Shown here: positions 11,014 to 22,599 of the stretch, one piece after another
Layout of the letters: the number at the start of each line of letters is the position of its first letter
Position numbering within the stretch: the stretch's first letter is position 1
NCBI GenBank assembly: GCA_026873275.1
Contig: JANTUC010000004.1
Location: forward strand, 2,852,001-2,916,000
DNA: 64,000 bases
Reading direction: 5' to 3'
DNA from: Pseudopithomyces maydicus
Taxonomy: Eukaryota > Ascomycota > Dothideomycetes > Pleosporales > Didymosphaeriaceae
Notes under the pieces: generated by a model
Database searches by the model: none
The model's input: the letters and a program-made list of their open reading frames with translations, nothing else
What the model was told of the DNA's origin: nothing
Translations under genes and position numbers: made by a program

Positions 11014-13845
11014 GGAGGGAGGTTCGAGAATTTCGGAGAATCAAAACAATCCAATATATATCCCATTCACGCGATTCGTCTGTGTGCAGTGTATCAATTG
11101 GCTGTATTCACTTGTACTGCTACACTCCACAGTTTGGAGCAAAAACGCTGGCCAAGAGGTCTTCCAAGAGAGAATCTCTTGCCTTTTTGAACGCTTTTAG
11201 AAATCTGCTGATACAGTAAATGCGAGTACCGCATGCGGAAGCCAGAGAAGGCTCGTAGATATGGTAGAAAGCGTTGTAAGGTCCATTGGAGGTGGATTCA
11301 AATCCCGCTGAAGATTCACCTTAGCCCAAATGACGGCCTATTCCAAGCTGAATCTAATGGGAGATCCTCAGTTATTGTTTTTGAGCTCAGAATGGTAACT
11401 CCTTCTTGTCCTGGACATGCTGGCCAACCGGTGTCTCCGCAGAGCATCGTCGAGGGCCAACCGGCGGAGCAGAACAAGCTTGACACTCACTGCGTACACA
11501 GATATACTCTTCTGCTTCACACTGGAAGCGTAGCACAATACAATTTAGAAGTTTGGAAGCACTCAGAGCAGCTTCGTGGTGGGTAGCCCGTAAGTCTAGT
11601 GCTCTCACCCCCGCCGGCAGGAGCTAACCTTGCAGTTTCTCTCGCCGCCCCCGCCCCTCTCACTCTACACCACACGGCGTCCACACAGAACCAGCGTCGC
11701 AGCATCAAACCATCGAGTACCATGCAAAATCTGCGTCCAGCAGAAACAAGAAGACACCTTAGGGATCGAGGATAAGGTCGCTTTTCCAGCTGAGGGACGC
11801 GCAGACCCGGGGCGACATCTAGGGAAGTTGCAGCAGCATAGCATCTCCTGGCGGCGGCTAACATCTCCTGGCAGCGGCTAACATCTCCTGAATAGGGTAA
11901 ACAGGGCTCTGATTCACAGCTTCGAGCGTCCTGGATATGTCGCTGAGAGTAGTCGAGTAAGTGCGCCACATCCCTCCTCCGAAAGACCGGCATTGCAGAT
12001 GTTGTGGGCCTCCGGTCCTCAGACTGCAAGGGCAAGCTGAGATACAGATACAGGGCATAGCCTTTCAAGACCTCCAGAAGAGAGAAGACAGATTCGAGCA
12101 TCGGGCGTAAGACGCTTAGATGACCACGCCTTTTTGGATGCTGACCGCTCTCTTGCAGGTGACCCATACGTTTTCCTGATACTCCGTCCGGTATTGACGA
12201 CCGGGCTGCTCTTACGGGTCCACGATAAGTGTCGTGTTTACACACCCGACATCTCGAGGGAGTGCACCGTTAATGGGCCCCCAGACTTCATGACCTCGAT
12301 AATAGGGAGAATCGGAACCGGCAATCGGAATCGACAAACGTCGTCACCCTAGTGGCGCTTGCTTTAATATATTACTCCAAAGCATGTCTCTCCGGCAATA
12401 TCTCTTGTGCAGCGGTGCGTATTCTTCGTCTCCAGTTTCTGTTTCTCAACCAACCTTTTGCTGACCTCTTCTGGCGACTTCTTCTAGGGTACCCCACCGA
12501 ACATGTATGTTTGGCAAGCCTTTGGTGAGAAAACACGGAGATCCTTTTCCCCCAGAGAGCCTCTTCGTTACAGGTATTTCGCCGAGGGCATAGATACACA
12601 TCGCCCAGAGGCCTTCGACCGCTCTCTTTTCTCCAGCAACAGACGGCATGTGGACTGAGAGGTTCATCCAGGATAAAATAGAAAGAGATATAGTTGTGCG
12701 CAATTGGATAAGCAGGAACAGGGAGCTCACGATAGGCCAGCGGGACTTCGGCTTAGACTCGGCGGAGGATTCGAAAACTCGCAAACTGGAGACCCTTCAA
12801 AGTTACATCGCGCACCCACGGAAGATCTAAGACGAAGGTACAATGACATACTGGCTGCGACCGGGAGGACGACGGTCGAAGCCATTCTTTTGGATGGTTT
12901 AAAAGATGGCATTAGCGACTCATCGATAGCGAGAGGTGATTGAACGTCATGGATAATCTTCGAGACTTGTGGAACAAATGTGGAGACCAAAACAGCAACT
13001 CATCAACTGAATAAGAGACAACACCGAGTCAGCTTCGTGGCACGGTATGTAATCATGCGGAGTCACAAGAACAAACAGACCAAGGAGCAGGAGTAAACTG
13101 GCCAAAGAGCATGCAACCTCTTGAGCCCTGCCAGGGACTTTCACGTCCCTAGTTTCACGACATGAGACAGAAGGAATTTTCCCTGGATCACGATCTTCAC
13201 AACGGCGACACCACATACGAGTTTACATTAGCAACGATGTTGAGAGAATCCTTTGGACAAGACTTACTGGAACGAAACCGCTCAAGATGGTCCCGGGTAT
13301 CGTTATGTTATCGAGCACATGCGTAACCGACACACCGGGGCTGAATATCAACATATTTCAATTTGGATACTATCTATATTGTCACAGGCATGCATGAGTA
13401 ACTCAAAGGCTGCAAGCCGCTGCCTGAAATCCTCCGACCAAGAGCCGACTATCTAATCTGCCATGCGACAACCCTCCCAACGCGCGAGGATACCGACTCT
13501 TGACATCTCGCTGCGATCCTGAACGATGGTTGTAATGATTGAAGAAACCCTATACACCGACACAGTACCATGACTATATGTCCTCTGCCGCAGCGACTCA
13601 GTATTCAGCAGCCAACGAGCGCTGGTAGTACCTACGATATCATGCCCATTCTTTCATCTGTGCTCATCGTGGCTTGTCCTTGCCCGCTCTTTCAAAACTT
13701 TTTTGTTTGTCACCCACACCGCATTTCGACTTGATATCGCGCTGTCAACTATCGCTGATGGACATGGTGCCCGAGGCATTGTGGCTACTTCAAGTTAGTA
13801 TGAGGATCTTTGTGCGAATTGCGGGTGGACCTACCCTTGAGCCGC
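11014..13845. other. Gene-poor region with short tandem repeats
   Basis: Nearly 3 kb without a gene I can support. A 20-bp unit (acatctcctggcagcggcta and variants) is repeated about 2.5 times at 11841-11890. A 242-codon minus frame at 11517-12245 has compositionally odd, Arg/Cys/Pro-rich content and no recognisable domain. Minus-strand fragments around 12446-12784 look weakly protein-like but have no start, partner exon or family. Confidence 0.4.
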
Positions 13846-14785
13846 TCCACCCTCGGCGCCAGTGTCGGAGATCTCATCCGCATCGTTCTGAGTCAAGTTG
13901 CGATGACTCTGAACGATGGTAGTCATGAAGTGTTTCGTGTGTACCTTCTGGTGGCATCATTCGACCCTCGGCGTCGGTGTCGGAGATCTTCTCCGCATCG
14001 TTCTGAGCTCAAGCTGCGATCGCTCATCGTTCTGAGCTCAAGCTGCGAGAGCCAAGAAAACGACGCGGAGGGAATGAAGTATTTCGTGTGTGCCTTCCCG
14101 TGGCATCATTCGACCCTCGGTACCAGTCCAGAGATCTCGTCCGCATCGTTCTGAGCCAAGCTGCGTTGGCCCATCGTTCTGGGTCAAGCTGCATTAACCC
14201 ATCGTTCTGGGTCAAGCTGCATTGACCCATCGTTCTGAGCCAAGCTGCATTGGCCCAGGAACGATGCGGAGTCGATATGCAGTTATTCTATACCAAAGGG
14301 GTTCGAATCAACTTCAACTGGTCAGTTACTCTGCTGCGACTTTTCTAAAAGAACGAAAAGAAACATACCAAAGAAAGAAGCATTCGGCTCCATGCGCCAG
14401 TGTCGGAGATCTCATCCGCATCGTTCTGAGCCAAGCTGCATTGACCCATCGTTCTGGGTCAAGCTGCTTAGGCCCAGAGACGATGCGTAGTCGATATGCA
14501 GTTACTCTATACCAAAGGCATTTTCAAACTATTTTCATCTAGTCAGCTACTCCGCTGCTACATGTTCAGACAATCAAAACATACGTACCATTGGGAGAAG
14601 CATTCGACCCTCTGCGCCAGTGTCGGAGATCTCCTCCGCATCGTTCTGAGCCAAGCTGCGTAGCCTCAGAAACGATGCGGAGTTAATATGCAGTTATTCT
14701 ATACCAATGTGGCATCTTTCGACCCTCGGCGCTGGTCTCGGAGATCTCATCCGCATCGCTCTGAGTCAAGCTGCGAAAGCCGTGA
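13846..14785. repeat. Degenerate repeat array with hairpin-forming units
   Basis: At least six imperfect copies of a unit containing 'cggagatctcatccgcatcg' then 'ttctgagccaagctgcg' start near 13866, 13980, 14130, 14405, 14625 and 14738. Several copies are followed by the inverse complement 'aacgatgcgga' and by a second shared block 'tatgcagttattctatacca'. In the copy at 14636-14683 the two arms TCCGCATCGTTCTGAG and CTCAGAAACGATGCGGA pair almost perfectly around a short loop. Between units there are extra 'cccatcgttctgggtcaagctgca' half-copies at about 14167-14250 and 14440. No coding frame spans it. Confidence 0.75.
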
Positions 14786-15377
14786 GACAATCGGCGAGCC
14801 GGAGGTGCAAAAGTCGTCACCTCTTGGGTGATACTTGGCGCAGAATGGATCTTTAATGCGCCAAAGTGGTGCATTCATCTCGCGCCACCAGTATTCGAGT
14901 TCTGGCTTGGGCTTGTCGCCCTTCTTGGGTTGCCTGTAATGGTTAGTCTTGTCAGACGGAGTATAGACTTCCTAAACTTACATGACACGGTCAGCGAAAG
15001 ACGGTAGCGACGCTAATTAGCATCTCCACCCCAATCGCCTTGTTATCAATCTTGACACCCCAAAGTTTAATCTTGGGATATTCAGTCAGCAAGTCTGTCA
15101 TGCAATTCTACGAAAGGATCGCAAAGATGATGATCATGTGGCTCAGAATATCGTGTTGATATCGCACACTGAAATCCACGGAGGCTAATCCGGGATCTCT
15201 TACGAAGTATCTGTACATAACCGCAAGGGTTTGATTCATCATCGCCATCAACCCGTCCTAGGGATTGATGGACCCTGTGGAAAGAGCAAGAAGAGCTTCA
15301 CTTACTTATTTAGGGTGTTGCCGATTATACGGCCAAGACGCCTGCAAAATGTATTTAGGATCCAGAACACTGCCGGC

Positions 15378-15539
15378 AATGTTCTGGATCTCAAAGTCGC
15401 TCTCAATGTTCTGGATCTTAAAGTCGTTCTCAATGTTCTGGATCTTAAAGTTGCCGGCAATGTTCTGGATCTTAAAGTTGCCGGCAATGTTCTGGATCTT
15501 AAAGTTGCCGGCAATGTTCTGGATCCTAAAGTCGCTGAA
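15378..15539. repeat. 27-bp minisatellite, six copies
   Basis: Six copies of a 27-bp unit (aatgttctggatcttaaagt plus ttgccgg or a variant) begin at 15378, 15405, 15432, 15459, 15486 and 15513. The early copies carry cgctctc or cgttctc in place of ttgccgg. Because 27 is a multiple of 3, the array stays open in several frames on both strands, which explains the overlapping open frames at 15231-15708; I do not regard those as genes. Confidence 0.9.
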
Positions 15540-16244
15540 TAATGCCCGAAGGCACCTAGGGTCTTGTCAGCTCCTCTGCGAAAGATGGGCATCGGAAAAT
15601 ATAGCAGCGCACTTACCGGCCTTGCACCAGGAGTGCCGCCCATGGACGGAGGACCCAGGCCAAAGGACCGGGTGGCCACCCGTGCAAGGGAGGTCTATGA
15701 CCATGTGAGTGCCTGTATGGTGGGTGCAAGGCAAGGGAAAGAGCTAGGAGACAGAGCTTGGTGTCGTACTTACTGTGGGTGGCGAAACCCCCGCCTGCCA
15801 GGCTATGGCAGGTGCAAATAACCCCAAAAGCTGTTTCGAGTGTGGTGGTGGAATGAGGAAGAAGAAGAGAGCGAGAGGGGAAAGGGCAGCCCGTATTTAT
15901 ACTATACGTGGCCGTTGCCCCGCCCGCCCCGAGTGAACGCGGGTGCCTTGGAGGTCACCAACCTCACCCAGCTCTCCCCTCAGCCCAGATTTCCACAAGC
16001 AACACCCCACCGTTGATGCTGAAAAAATCTGAAGAGGATGTCACAGCTCTTGCGGTGCTTGTCGCCCTCCTCCCGTCTCGATACGTGTTTTGGTCGTCGA
16101 GATATGGCATTGTGGGCGATATTTGGAAGAGAGTGCGTGAGCAACACTAGGAAGGCACGGACTCACAACATGGGCTGCCTCTCACCGCCTGAGAGATCAG
16201 GAGCGGGGTAGACACGCTGGGTAGGGCGGGCTCCAAGGGCCAAT

Positions 16245-17363
16245 GTGCCATGGCATAGGGCTCAGCAGCAAGAGCGGTATGAAGCTCAGGTCACCATGCA
16301 CGCTCATAGAAGCCATATAGGCGGAGATGCGAGACGATCTATCCAGGGAATGTCCTTCTCTGCTCCGGAGTCTCCTGTGTCTCTGAAATCCGGGCTTTCG
16401 AACATGAAAAAGGTGCTGAGCGGCATAATTGGTACCCGTGACAGAGCACACACCCGTAGCGGAGCACCAGAAGGTCATACATGAGAAGGCTACCTCATGA
16501 TTGTGGGCATATGCACGTATTTCCAGGCCCATCAGTGTTAGAACCTCGTATAGGGGTCTTATCACTTCTTTCATGACAAGGCATTCAATCTGTGGGACGG
16601 CGATGGATGCATATGCATTATTGATTCTACAAAAGAAATCTGGAACTGATGGCCTTGTTCCTCCCGCAACAGATCTTCTCCCTCGACCGAAGAGCATTGG
16701 AGGGTAGCTGATCAGCAAAAGCGCGTACGTGGACGCTATGTATGCCTATCCCTCTCCGAGCATATCCCCATGGATGTCCCAGTCCCATCAAACGTTTACT
16801 TGTTTGGTTACACCGCTGGAGCTCATGCCGCAAGCCCGCGTCAGCTTGAATGGCAACTCCTTCTGTGACCAATTGTGCGCTGTGACTTCAGTGGAGGCCA
16901 AATCGAAATGCTCCTCGGGGTCCGCTCGCCGGATCGCTTAGTTGTCTGCAACGTGCCGCACTGTCAGGACCCTGGTCAGTATATGGAAGAAATGCCGATG
17001 GCTTCATATGACTAAATACCGTGTTGGAAGCTTACCGCCGTTTGGATGGACAACGTCACAGAGGGGCAGGCATACGTCCTCACTGTTCTCAGTATGCAAC
17101 CACCATATACCCTTGGCACTGTACCCTTGTATCGGCTTTCTAAGCATGAGAAAGAGGCTCTTAGTATCGTGGTTATTCCGCGCAGATGATCTCTCCGCGA
17201 GAAAGGGATGTATTCGGTGCGGTATTCGATACAGGTGGTGGAGATATACACGGCTACAGAGGGAGCGGCGAATCGAGGGTTGCCTAGGAAGAGTTCAGAA
17301 GGCCAGCTGAAAGTGCGTCCAGGCCCAGGACTTACTGCTCATATGCCGCCCGGGACAGAGTAA
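16245..17363 (+). pseudogene. Degenerate uncharacterised coding region
   Basis: Several plus-strand segments read like real protein but are split by frame changes and in-frame stops. They are 16245-16483 (segment SFSAPESPVSLKSGL), 16501-16680 (SYRGLITSFMTRHS), 16683-17013 (EHWRVADQQKRVRGRYVC, with a TGA at 16866-16868) and 17031-17363 (VWMDNVTEGQAYVLTVLS, with a TGA at 17187-17189). The last segment ends in a Pro/Gly-rich tail and TAA at 17361-17363. No introns that rejoin the pieces were found. I do not recognise the family. It could be a decayed host gene, or a captured gene such as one from a dsRNA mycovirus, but nothing seen here establishes that. Confidence 0.42.
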
Positions 17364-17650
17364 TTCAGAAGCTGGCGGGCCCTACGAGTGTGATCAGTGT
17401 TTACCATCGATGCTCCCACTGGGGTACATGGTCGTCTTCCTAGCAGCTGTATACTTAGCTCATGTCTCCGTCGTTCACCAATCTTCTACAGGCGGCCCAG
17501 GTAAAAGTACGACTTCTCTCATCTTGCCATACACTCCGACCCCGCAGTTGCTGTCGCCAGTCGTCTCCCCAACCGCGACTTATGCTGGCCCGTGCGTCAC
17601 TGTCTACAGATTCAACTCTCGCCTGCCGGGCTTCTTTTCCCCACCTCACC

Positions 17651-18597
17651 ATGGCCCCCGCTTCAGAGGGCGACACGGAGATGTCTGATTACTGGGTGCC
17701 CGGAGAGGCCCGCCCCAAGCCATATTGGAGGCCAGGATACCGTCGCGCGGGGTTTCTCACGCTGCCTGGAGGTGTGTTGACAGTCGCCCTTTCCTGTTGT
17801 GTACATACGAGTTCGAGTCTGATCGTGCCATACAGAGCTTCACAACAAGATTTACGACCATCTCATCAGCGGCTGGGAGGGAGGCATCATACATTTCCCT
17901 GCTAGGACTGACGAGGAGGATCCCGCTCGAACGTGCGTGCGCTACGTGGACCTGCTTTCCGTGGCGCAGAGCTGCAAAGAAGCCCGAGAAGAGCTCGTGT
18001 ATGATTCTGGTTTCCATGCCTGATAGCTTGCATGGCTATTCATTGACTTTGATATAATTTAGACCGCTGATGGAAAGCCACTGCCCGGTATACGATGCCT
18101 CAGTCCCGCTTCAGTACATCGACCAATTCTTCCACCACGTAATCTTCCGTCAAACAAATATCCAGACCGTCCACTTCAGAACGACACGCCCTGACCAGCC
18201 TTTCTCGGACCACTTCGACAAAGAATTCGACCTCCGTCCAGCCCTGGTTGCCATTTCGCACGGCGTCGGCGTGTCCACCGAGCATGCCGAGCTCGACACG
18301 GCACTCGAATTTTGGAGAATTTGGTGGACCCTTATCGTGAATGGCATTGTTAGCCACATCTCGTTTTCCGACTCTCACCAGTTCGGCTTCAGACTACACT
18401 ACACCGTCAGCGACGACATCGGAGAGTTGTGGCAGCGGGTCGGATATGCTAGGACAGTGAAGCAATTTCCCATCATTGGATACCTCAATAACAGGGCAGC
18501 TGTGTTCAAGAGCAAACCGTGGGGCAATGCTATCCGAAAACCCTCGGACGAAGGTATCGCGAGCTATCCATTCCCACTCCCAATTGTCATCCAATGA
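17651..18597 (+). CDS. 2EXR/F-box-like fungal protein, three exons
   Basis: Exons 17651-17771, 17836-17998 and 18063-18597 encode 272 residues. Intron 1 (64 nt, donor GTGTGT, acceptor ATACAG) joins LTLPG to ELHNKIYDHLI and so rebuilds the LPxELxxxIYxxLI signature of fungal F-box-like/2EXR proteins. Intron 2 (64 nt, donor GTATGA, acceptor TTTAG) joins REEL to VPLMESHCPVYDAS. The middle exon has the usual second conserved block (VDLLSVAQSCKEAREEL). The C-terminal ~180 residues are of unknown function. Without the splicing the coding sequence is scattered over three frames, so this gene is easily missed. Confidence 0.8.
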
Positions 18598-18752
18598 TGC
18601 TGGATGAAAGCTCTACAGGTACGACGATTGATAGTTGAGCACAACGACTGCACTTCAAGACATGGACAAAGTACAACCGGGACTGGACATCAATGTAGTT
18701 CGTAGTATAGTGTAATGTCATCAAAATTCCCTAAGAGGCATCGCCTTCCATC

Positions 18753-19289
18753 TCACATCCCATCATTAAGCATAGCCTGCATCATTTGCACATGTCGGTT
18801 CGCATTCGTCTCGCTCCACTCATTGTCGTAATTCAAACCATACGGCCAGAAGTGCGATCCACCACAGCTAATCTTCGCACTAGATCCATCGAAGCTCCGA
18901 AGCAGAGGCAGAGCCGTCTTCCAGTTACCCGAGGCACACAAAGAGTCAAAGTTGGCAGTTTGACCAACGCCAAGAGTGTGAGAAATCTCGTGCATGGCCG
19001 TGCGCTCCGTCATGTAGGCACGGTTGGAGCCGAATCGCAGATCGCCGTTGTAGTTCGCTTCCGCAGTCGGGACACTAGGCGCGTAGGCTACCTTGATGTT
19101 TTTCGTGCATTTCGCATTGCAGTATCGGCCGTAGCGCGCAATGGCGAGCTTCATCGCAGCGTCGATCTTCGCATATGCGTCGTTCTGGTCGGCGGTGGGG
19201 TTGGAGGCCTTTTGGATGGTGTAGGTGAGGGCGGCGCATGAGGCCGTGGAGGCGTATGCGACTACGGCGAGGACCAAAGAGAACTTCAT
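18753..19289 (-). CDS. Small secreted HExxH zinc-metalloprotease-like protein
   Basis: A single-exon 178-residue protein starts at MKFSLVLAVVAYAS, a clear signal peptide; the frame stays open 45 codons further upstream, but those residues would hide the signal. The catalytic signature HEISHTLGVG (HExxHxxGxxG-like) is at about residues 97-106, preceded by RTAM. It is followed by a region with HFWPYGLNYDNEW and three cysteines (SLCAS, ISCGG and earlier YCNAKC). This arrangement resembles secreted metallopeptidase domains found in fungi and, often attached to ricin-type lectin modules, in cellulolytic bacteria. A lectin module is absent here. It is presumably extracellular; the substrate is unknown. 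Confidence 0.75.
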   Translation of the reverse strand: MKFSLVLAVVAYASTASCAALTYTIQKASNPTADQNDAYAKIDAAMKLAIARYGRYCNAKCTKNIKVAYAPSVPTAEANYNGDLRFGSNRAYMTERTAMHEISHTLGVGQTANFDSLCASGNWKTALPLLRSFDGSSAKISCGGSHFWPYGLNYDNEWSETNANRHVQMMQAMLNDGM

Positions 19290-20423
19290 GTTGGGCACGG
19301 GCTCATACGATTGAGAGGACAGGAAATCAGGTAGGTAGCACGAATTGATGGATGTTTCGCTCGGCGGTACACCAGGAATTCCCACGCAGTGAAGGCCATC
19401 GCTGCTTAAATACTGCAGGTCCAAGACCCCCTAAAGCCGTCAAGTGACGATCCAATGCATCTCCAGATATATTCCCGCTTCCAGTTAATATCCAGGTTGT
19501 GTAGACCAGGATAGAAAGGCCCTTTCGCCAGATTCTACAAGTGGAGAAACGTGAACCCAAGCAGGGCGAGTTATATCGATAGGCGCCTTGCGGTTGCCGG
19601 CTGTGTATAATCTCGCGAAAGTGCCATGGCCGGGATGCACCTAGAATGGTGTTTCCACCGTTGTTTATCTTATATTGCCTTGGCGGGAACCCCAGCAGAT
19701 GGGCACAATGCTACTAGGGCCGTTCTACCCGGAAGACTCGAGCTTATCGCAAGAGAGATAGGTACTGATCTGAGTATATGTGCATAAAAGGAGGCCTGTG
19801 TGTATATGGTGGTATTGATATGGCCGATCTTTTACACTTGATTGGGGTCTTTCTACGTGTAGCATTAGGAGCTGTTCTCTCTCTCCTAGCCCTGCCAGCT
19901 ACCTGTCTGTGATCCTGCTATGACTTGCATCAGCTTCGATGAAGTCGATATAAAACTTTCGACACCTAAAGTTCGACTGCGATGTACATCTAGGATCCAC
20001 GGTATGTATGCGACGGCTAGCATCCGCGGAGTGAACAGAATAACCCCTTACTCGCATTGGCAGGTAAGGAATTTGAGTCATGTATTCGCATTACCAGCAA
20101 GTACATATCATCATGCCAGCAGCATATTCCATCACGAGTTCTCCCCCAAAGTTGAATTAGCCTCGGTTTTGGTTTTACACTTTGGGTAAGCGACGATGTG
20201 TGTTCCCGCCGGAAAATTTTGGTCGCTCGGTTGGTGTTTACCCGATGCCCGCCAGGCTTGATGTGCCAGAATGCGGGGACTCCGCGACGTTTATTCATGG
20301 CGTCAATCATCGTAGGCTGCCATGTTGTAGTATAAATGCGAGGAACCAGATATAGATTGTAGAAGGTATTAAAAGCAAGTTTTTCGATTAATGCAGTCTG
20401 TTGCTTATTCAGGCTACTCCAAT
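19290..20423. other. Intergenic region with TATA element before the acetylesterase
   Basis: About 1.1 kb between diverging genes. The only feature I can support is a TATAAAT at 20331-20337, about 90 bp upstream of the ATG at 20424. Confidence 0.5.
20331..20337 (+). promoter_or_regulatory. Putative TATA box of acetylesterase gene
   Basis: TATAAAT, 87 bp upstream of the chosen ATG at 20424. Position and sequence suit a fungal core promoter. Confidence 0.45.
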
Positions 20424-21469
20424 ATGCGAATACGTGCCGTGTCATGTTTATTACTGTTATCACAAATCGCACCGACTTCAACGACCCCAGTTGACGTTAC
20501 TGAATGGAATATTTCGGAATCACAACCTAAGCCCACGATCTGGTTGGCAGGAGACTCAACAACTGCGCCTGGCGGTGGACACAACGGCACTGAAGGATGG
20601 GGCCAGTATCTGCAGTACTCATTCGGCGACAATGCTCGGGTCAATAATTCGGCATACGCAGGCCGTTCAGCTCGATCATTCACCCGTGAAGGAAGGTTCG
20701 ATCGCATTGCTGAAGCAATGAAGCCAGGAGATTTTGTCATCATCGAGTTGGGCATCAACGACCCTGGCACGCCGACGAACGGATCCACATCTACGACTGG
20801 CGACAAAGGTAGAGCCGACTGTCCTGGTGCCGGAAACGAAACATGCACTGTGATCTTCAAGTATACCTGCCCTGGTCGCCACAAGAATACAAAAAGCTTA
20901 CAATACACAGCAACGTGACTGAAGTAGTGCAGACTTTCCCAACTTATATCGAAGCTGCTGCAAGAAAGTTTCTTTCCCAAGGTGCAGCTAGTGTGATCAT
21001 CTCCGAGCAGCTTCCGAACAATGTGTGGGAGACTGGCTTATATAGGCGAGAGCCTACTATTTTCTCCTACTACGACCTGCAAGTCCCTCCTACGCTTATC
21101 TCAGAAACAAGCTACTAACACGACTAAGGCTCGTAACGGAAAGATTGGGAGGCCCACCCGCTGGAGCATACTATGTACAACATGGAAGCTACGCGGCGCA
21201 AGCGCAGAAGCTCCTGGGTCCTGAGATTGTAGATGCAAGCTATCCTATGGACCACACCCATACTTCACCATTCCTAGCCGATGTGGTAAGATCTCTAAGC
21301 TCCCAAATTATCCGACTTCGCATCTGACCTTCATCAGCATAGCCAAGCTTTTGTCTTGGGGTTGAAGTGCGGTACAAGTCCACTTGCAAATCTAGTGGTA
21401 AATGCAACATCTCGGATTGAAAGTTTGAGGGGGCCCTGTATCCCAGCCAACGATACGCTACCGATATAG
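20424..21469 (+). CDS. Secreted rhamnogalacturonan acetylesterase-like SGNH hydrolase
   Basis: Four exons (20424-20860, 20911-21078, 21129-21285, 21338-21469) give 297 residues. After a signal peptide (MRIRAVSCLLLLSQIAP) the SGNH block I reads AGDST with the nucleophile Ser. NNSAYAGRSARSF matches block II, LGINDPG block III, and DHTHTSP near the end supplies the Asp/His pair. The middle segment FPTYIEAAARKFLSQGA is typical of family CE12. These enzymes remove acetyl groups from galacturonic acid in pectin hairy regions, outside the cell. Intron 2 (21079-21128) uses a GC donor (GCAAGT) with a perfect ACTAAC branch and AAG acceptor; only this choice joins SYYDL to LVTERLGGPPAGAYY in frame. Confidence 0.87.
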
Positions 21470-22599
21470 CACTCCAAAAATACAAAGAATAAACCTGCGA
21501 CAGAAATTCTGATGTTGATGAAGAATGTAGCACCAACGTCTGGCTTAATTATACATACTGTGTTGGTGTTCACCGGGGAAGCTAGAAAGTTTAACTAATT
21601 GAACGGGCAATGCATTAATTACATACAGTCTGGATTGGACAGATCAAAAACTAGATCGGTGGTGCAAGATCGTGACGCACCACGGAGCTGCATGTAGTGC
21701 ACGTAGCAACACCCGATTCGATAAGCTTGTATAGTCATATATGCCATGTCAACCAGCGTGCTCGCTGCATCTGGCTTTCAGCTGTGCTTGGCAAGACGCC
21801 ATGTTTACTTGCGCTGACCAGTAGAAGAAAACAAAAAGTGCGCGAGGCTGTAAAAGGGAAGTGCTGCAACTCATGGCAAAACCAAAACATACGGAGGTCA
21901 CACGACGAATGACTCTACATTATCAATCGCCAGAAACTGCTAATGGGTGTTGAGTGAGGAGGGTTGTTTGTCTTTGAACCTCAATGGTAGTAGCAATATT
22001 GATTTACGTCCTGGGAAGCTTAAGCTTCAAACTCCTATAGGGTAAAGGGAAGCGCCTAGCGCGCTATCCGCGAAAGCGCTCAGTACTATTAAAAGAGCTG
22101 CTGCCGTTTCAATCGACTATAGGGAGCTGAGTGGCTCCTTAGTAGACCTTGCACCCTCCAGATGGGGGCTGAGATCCGTGATTATCGTACATGGTGCCTG
22201 CCATGGTGACATTGAAGAGGGCTTACATGCATTCTCATTCTCATCCTTGGCGCCTTAGTCACACCTACACTATCCCTTACTCAAGGACCATTGTAAATGT
22301 AACAATATAATTGGTTGGTTTCTATAGGCCCCAGGCCATATACGTAGTCAAGTCTCGTCAAAGCATGCCAGACAACCCTAACACCATGACCAAGGCCCTC
22401 CGAGAGATGGCTTGCGTGTTCCTCAGCTACAATAACACAATCTAAATGATGCTGATATAATGATATGTCATATGCAGAAGATCCTGGGCCTACGCTCTTT
22501 CCACTGTGAAATATTTATTTAGTCGGCTCTATCCCACTTGAGCACACCAGCTCTCTACCACCATTAGAAAAAAGAAAACTATTGTTTGTGTTTTTCAAG
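21470..22599. other. Intergenic region, nothing recognised
   Basis: About 1.1 kb without supported coding sequence or RNA gene. The 71-codon frame at 21697-21912 has no coding character. Confidence 0.5.

Noticed and set aside
11517..12245. 242-codon minus-strand open frame
   Set aside because: Arg/Cys/Pro-heavy composition, spans a short tandem repeat, no domain, start context or splice support; long frame probably due to GC content.
15302..15679. Minus-strand frame with repeated LRSRT units, and matching plus frames with NVLDLKV units
   Set aside because: Both arise from the 27-bp minisatellite, which is stop-free in several frames.
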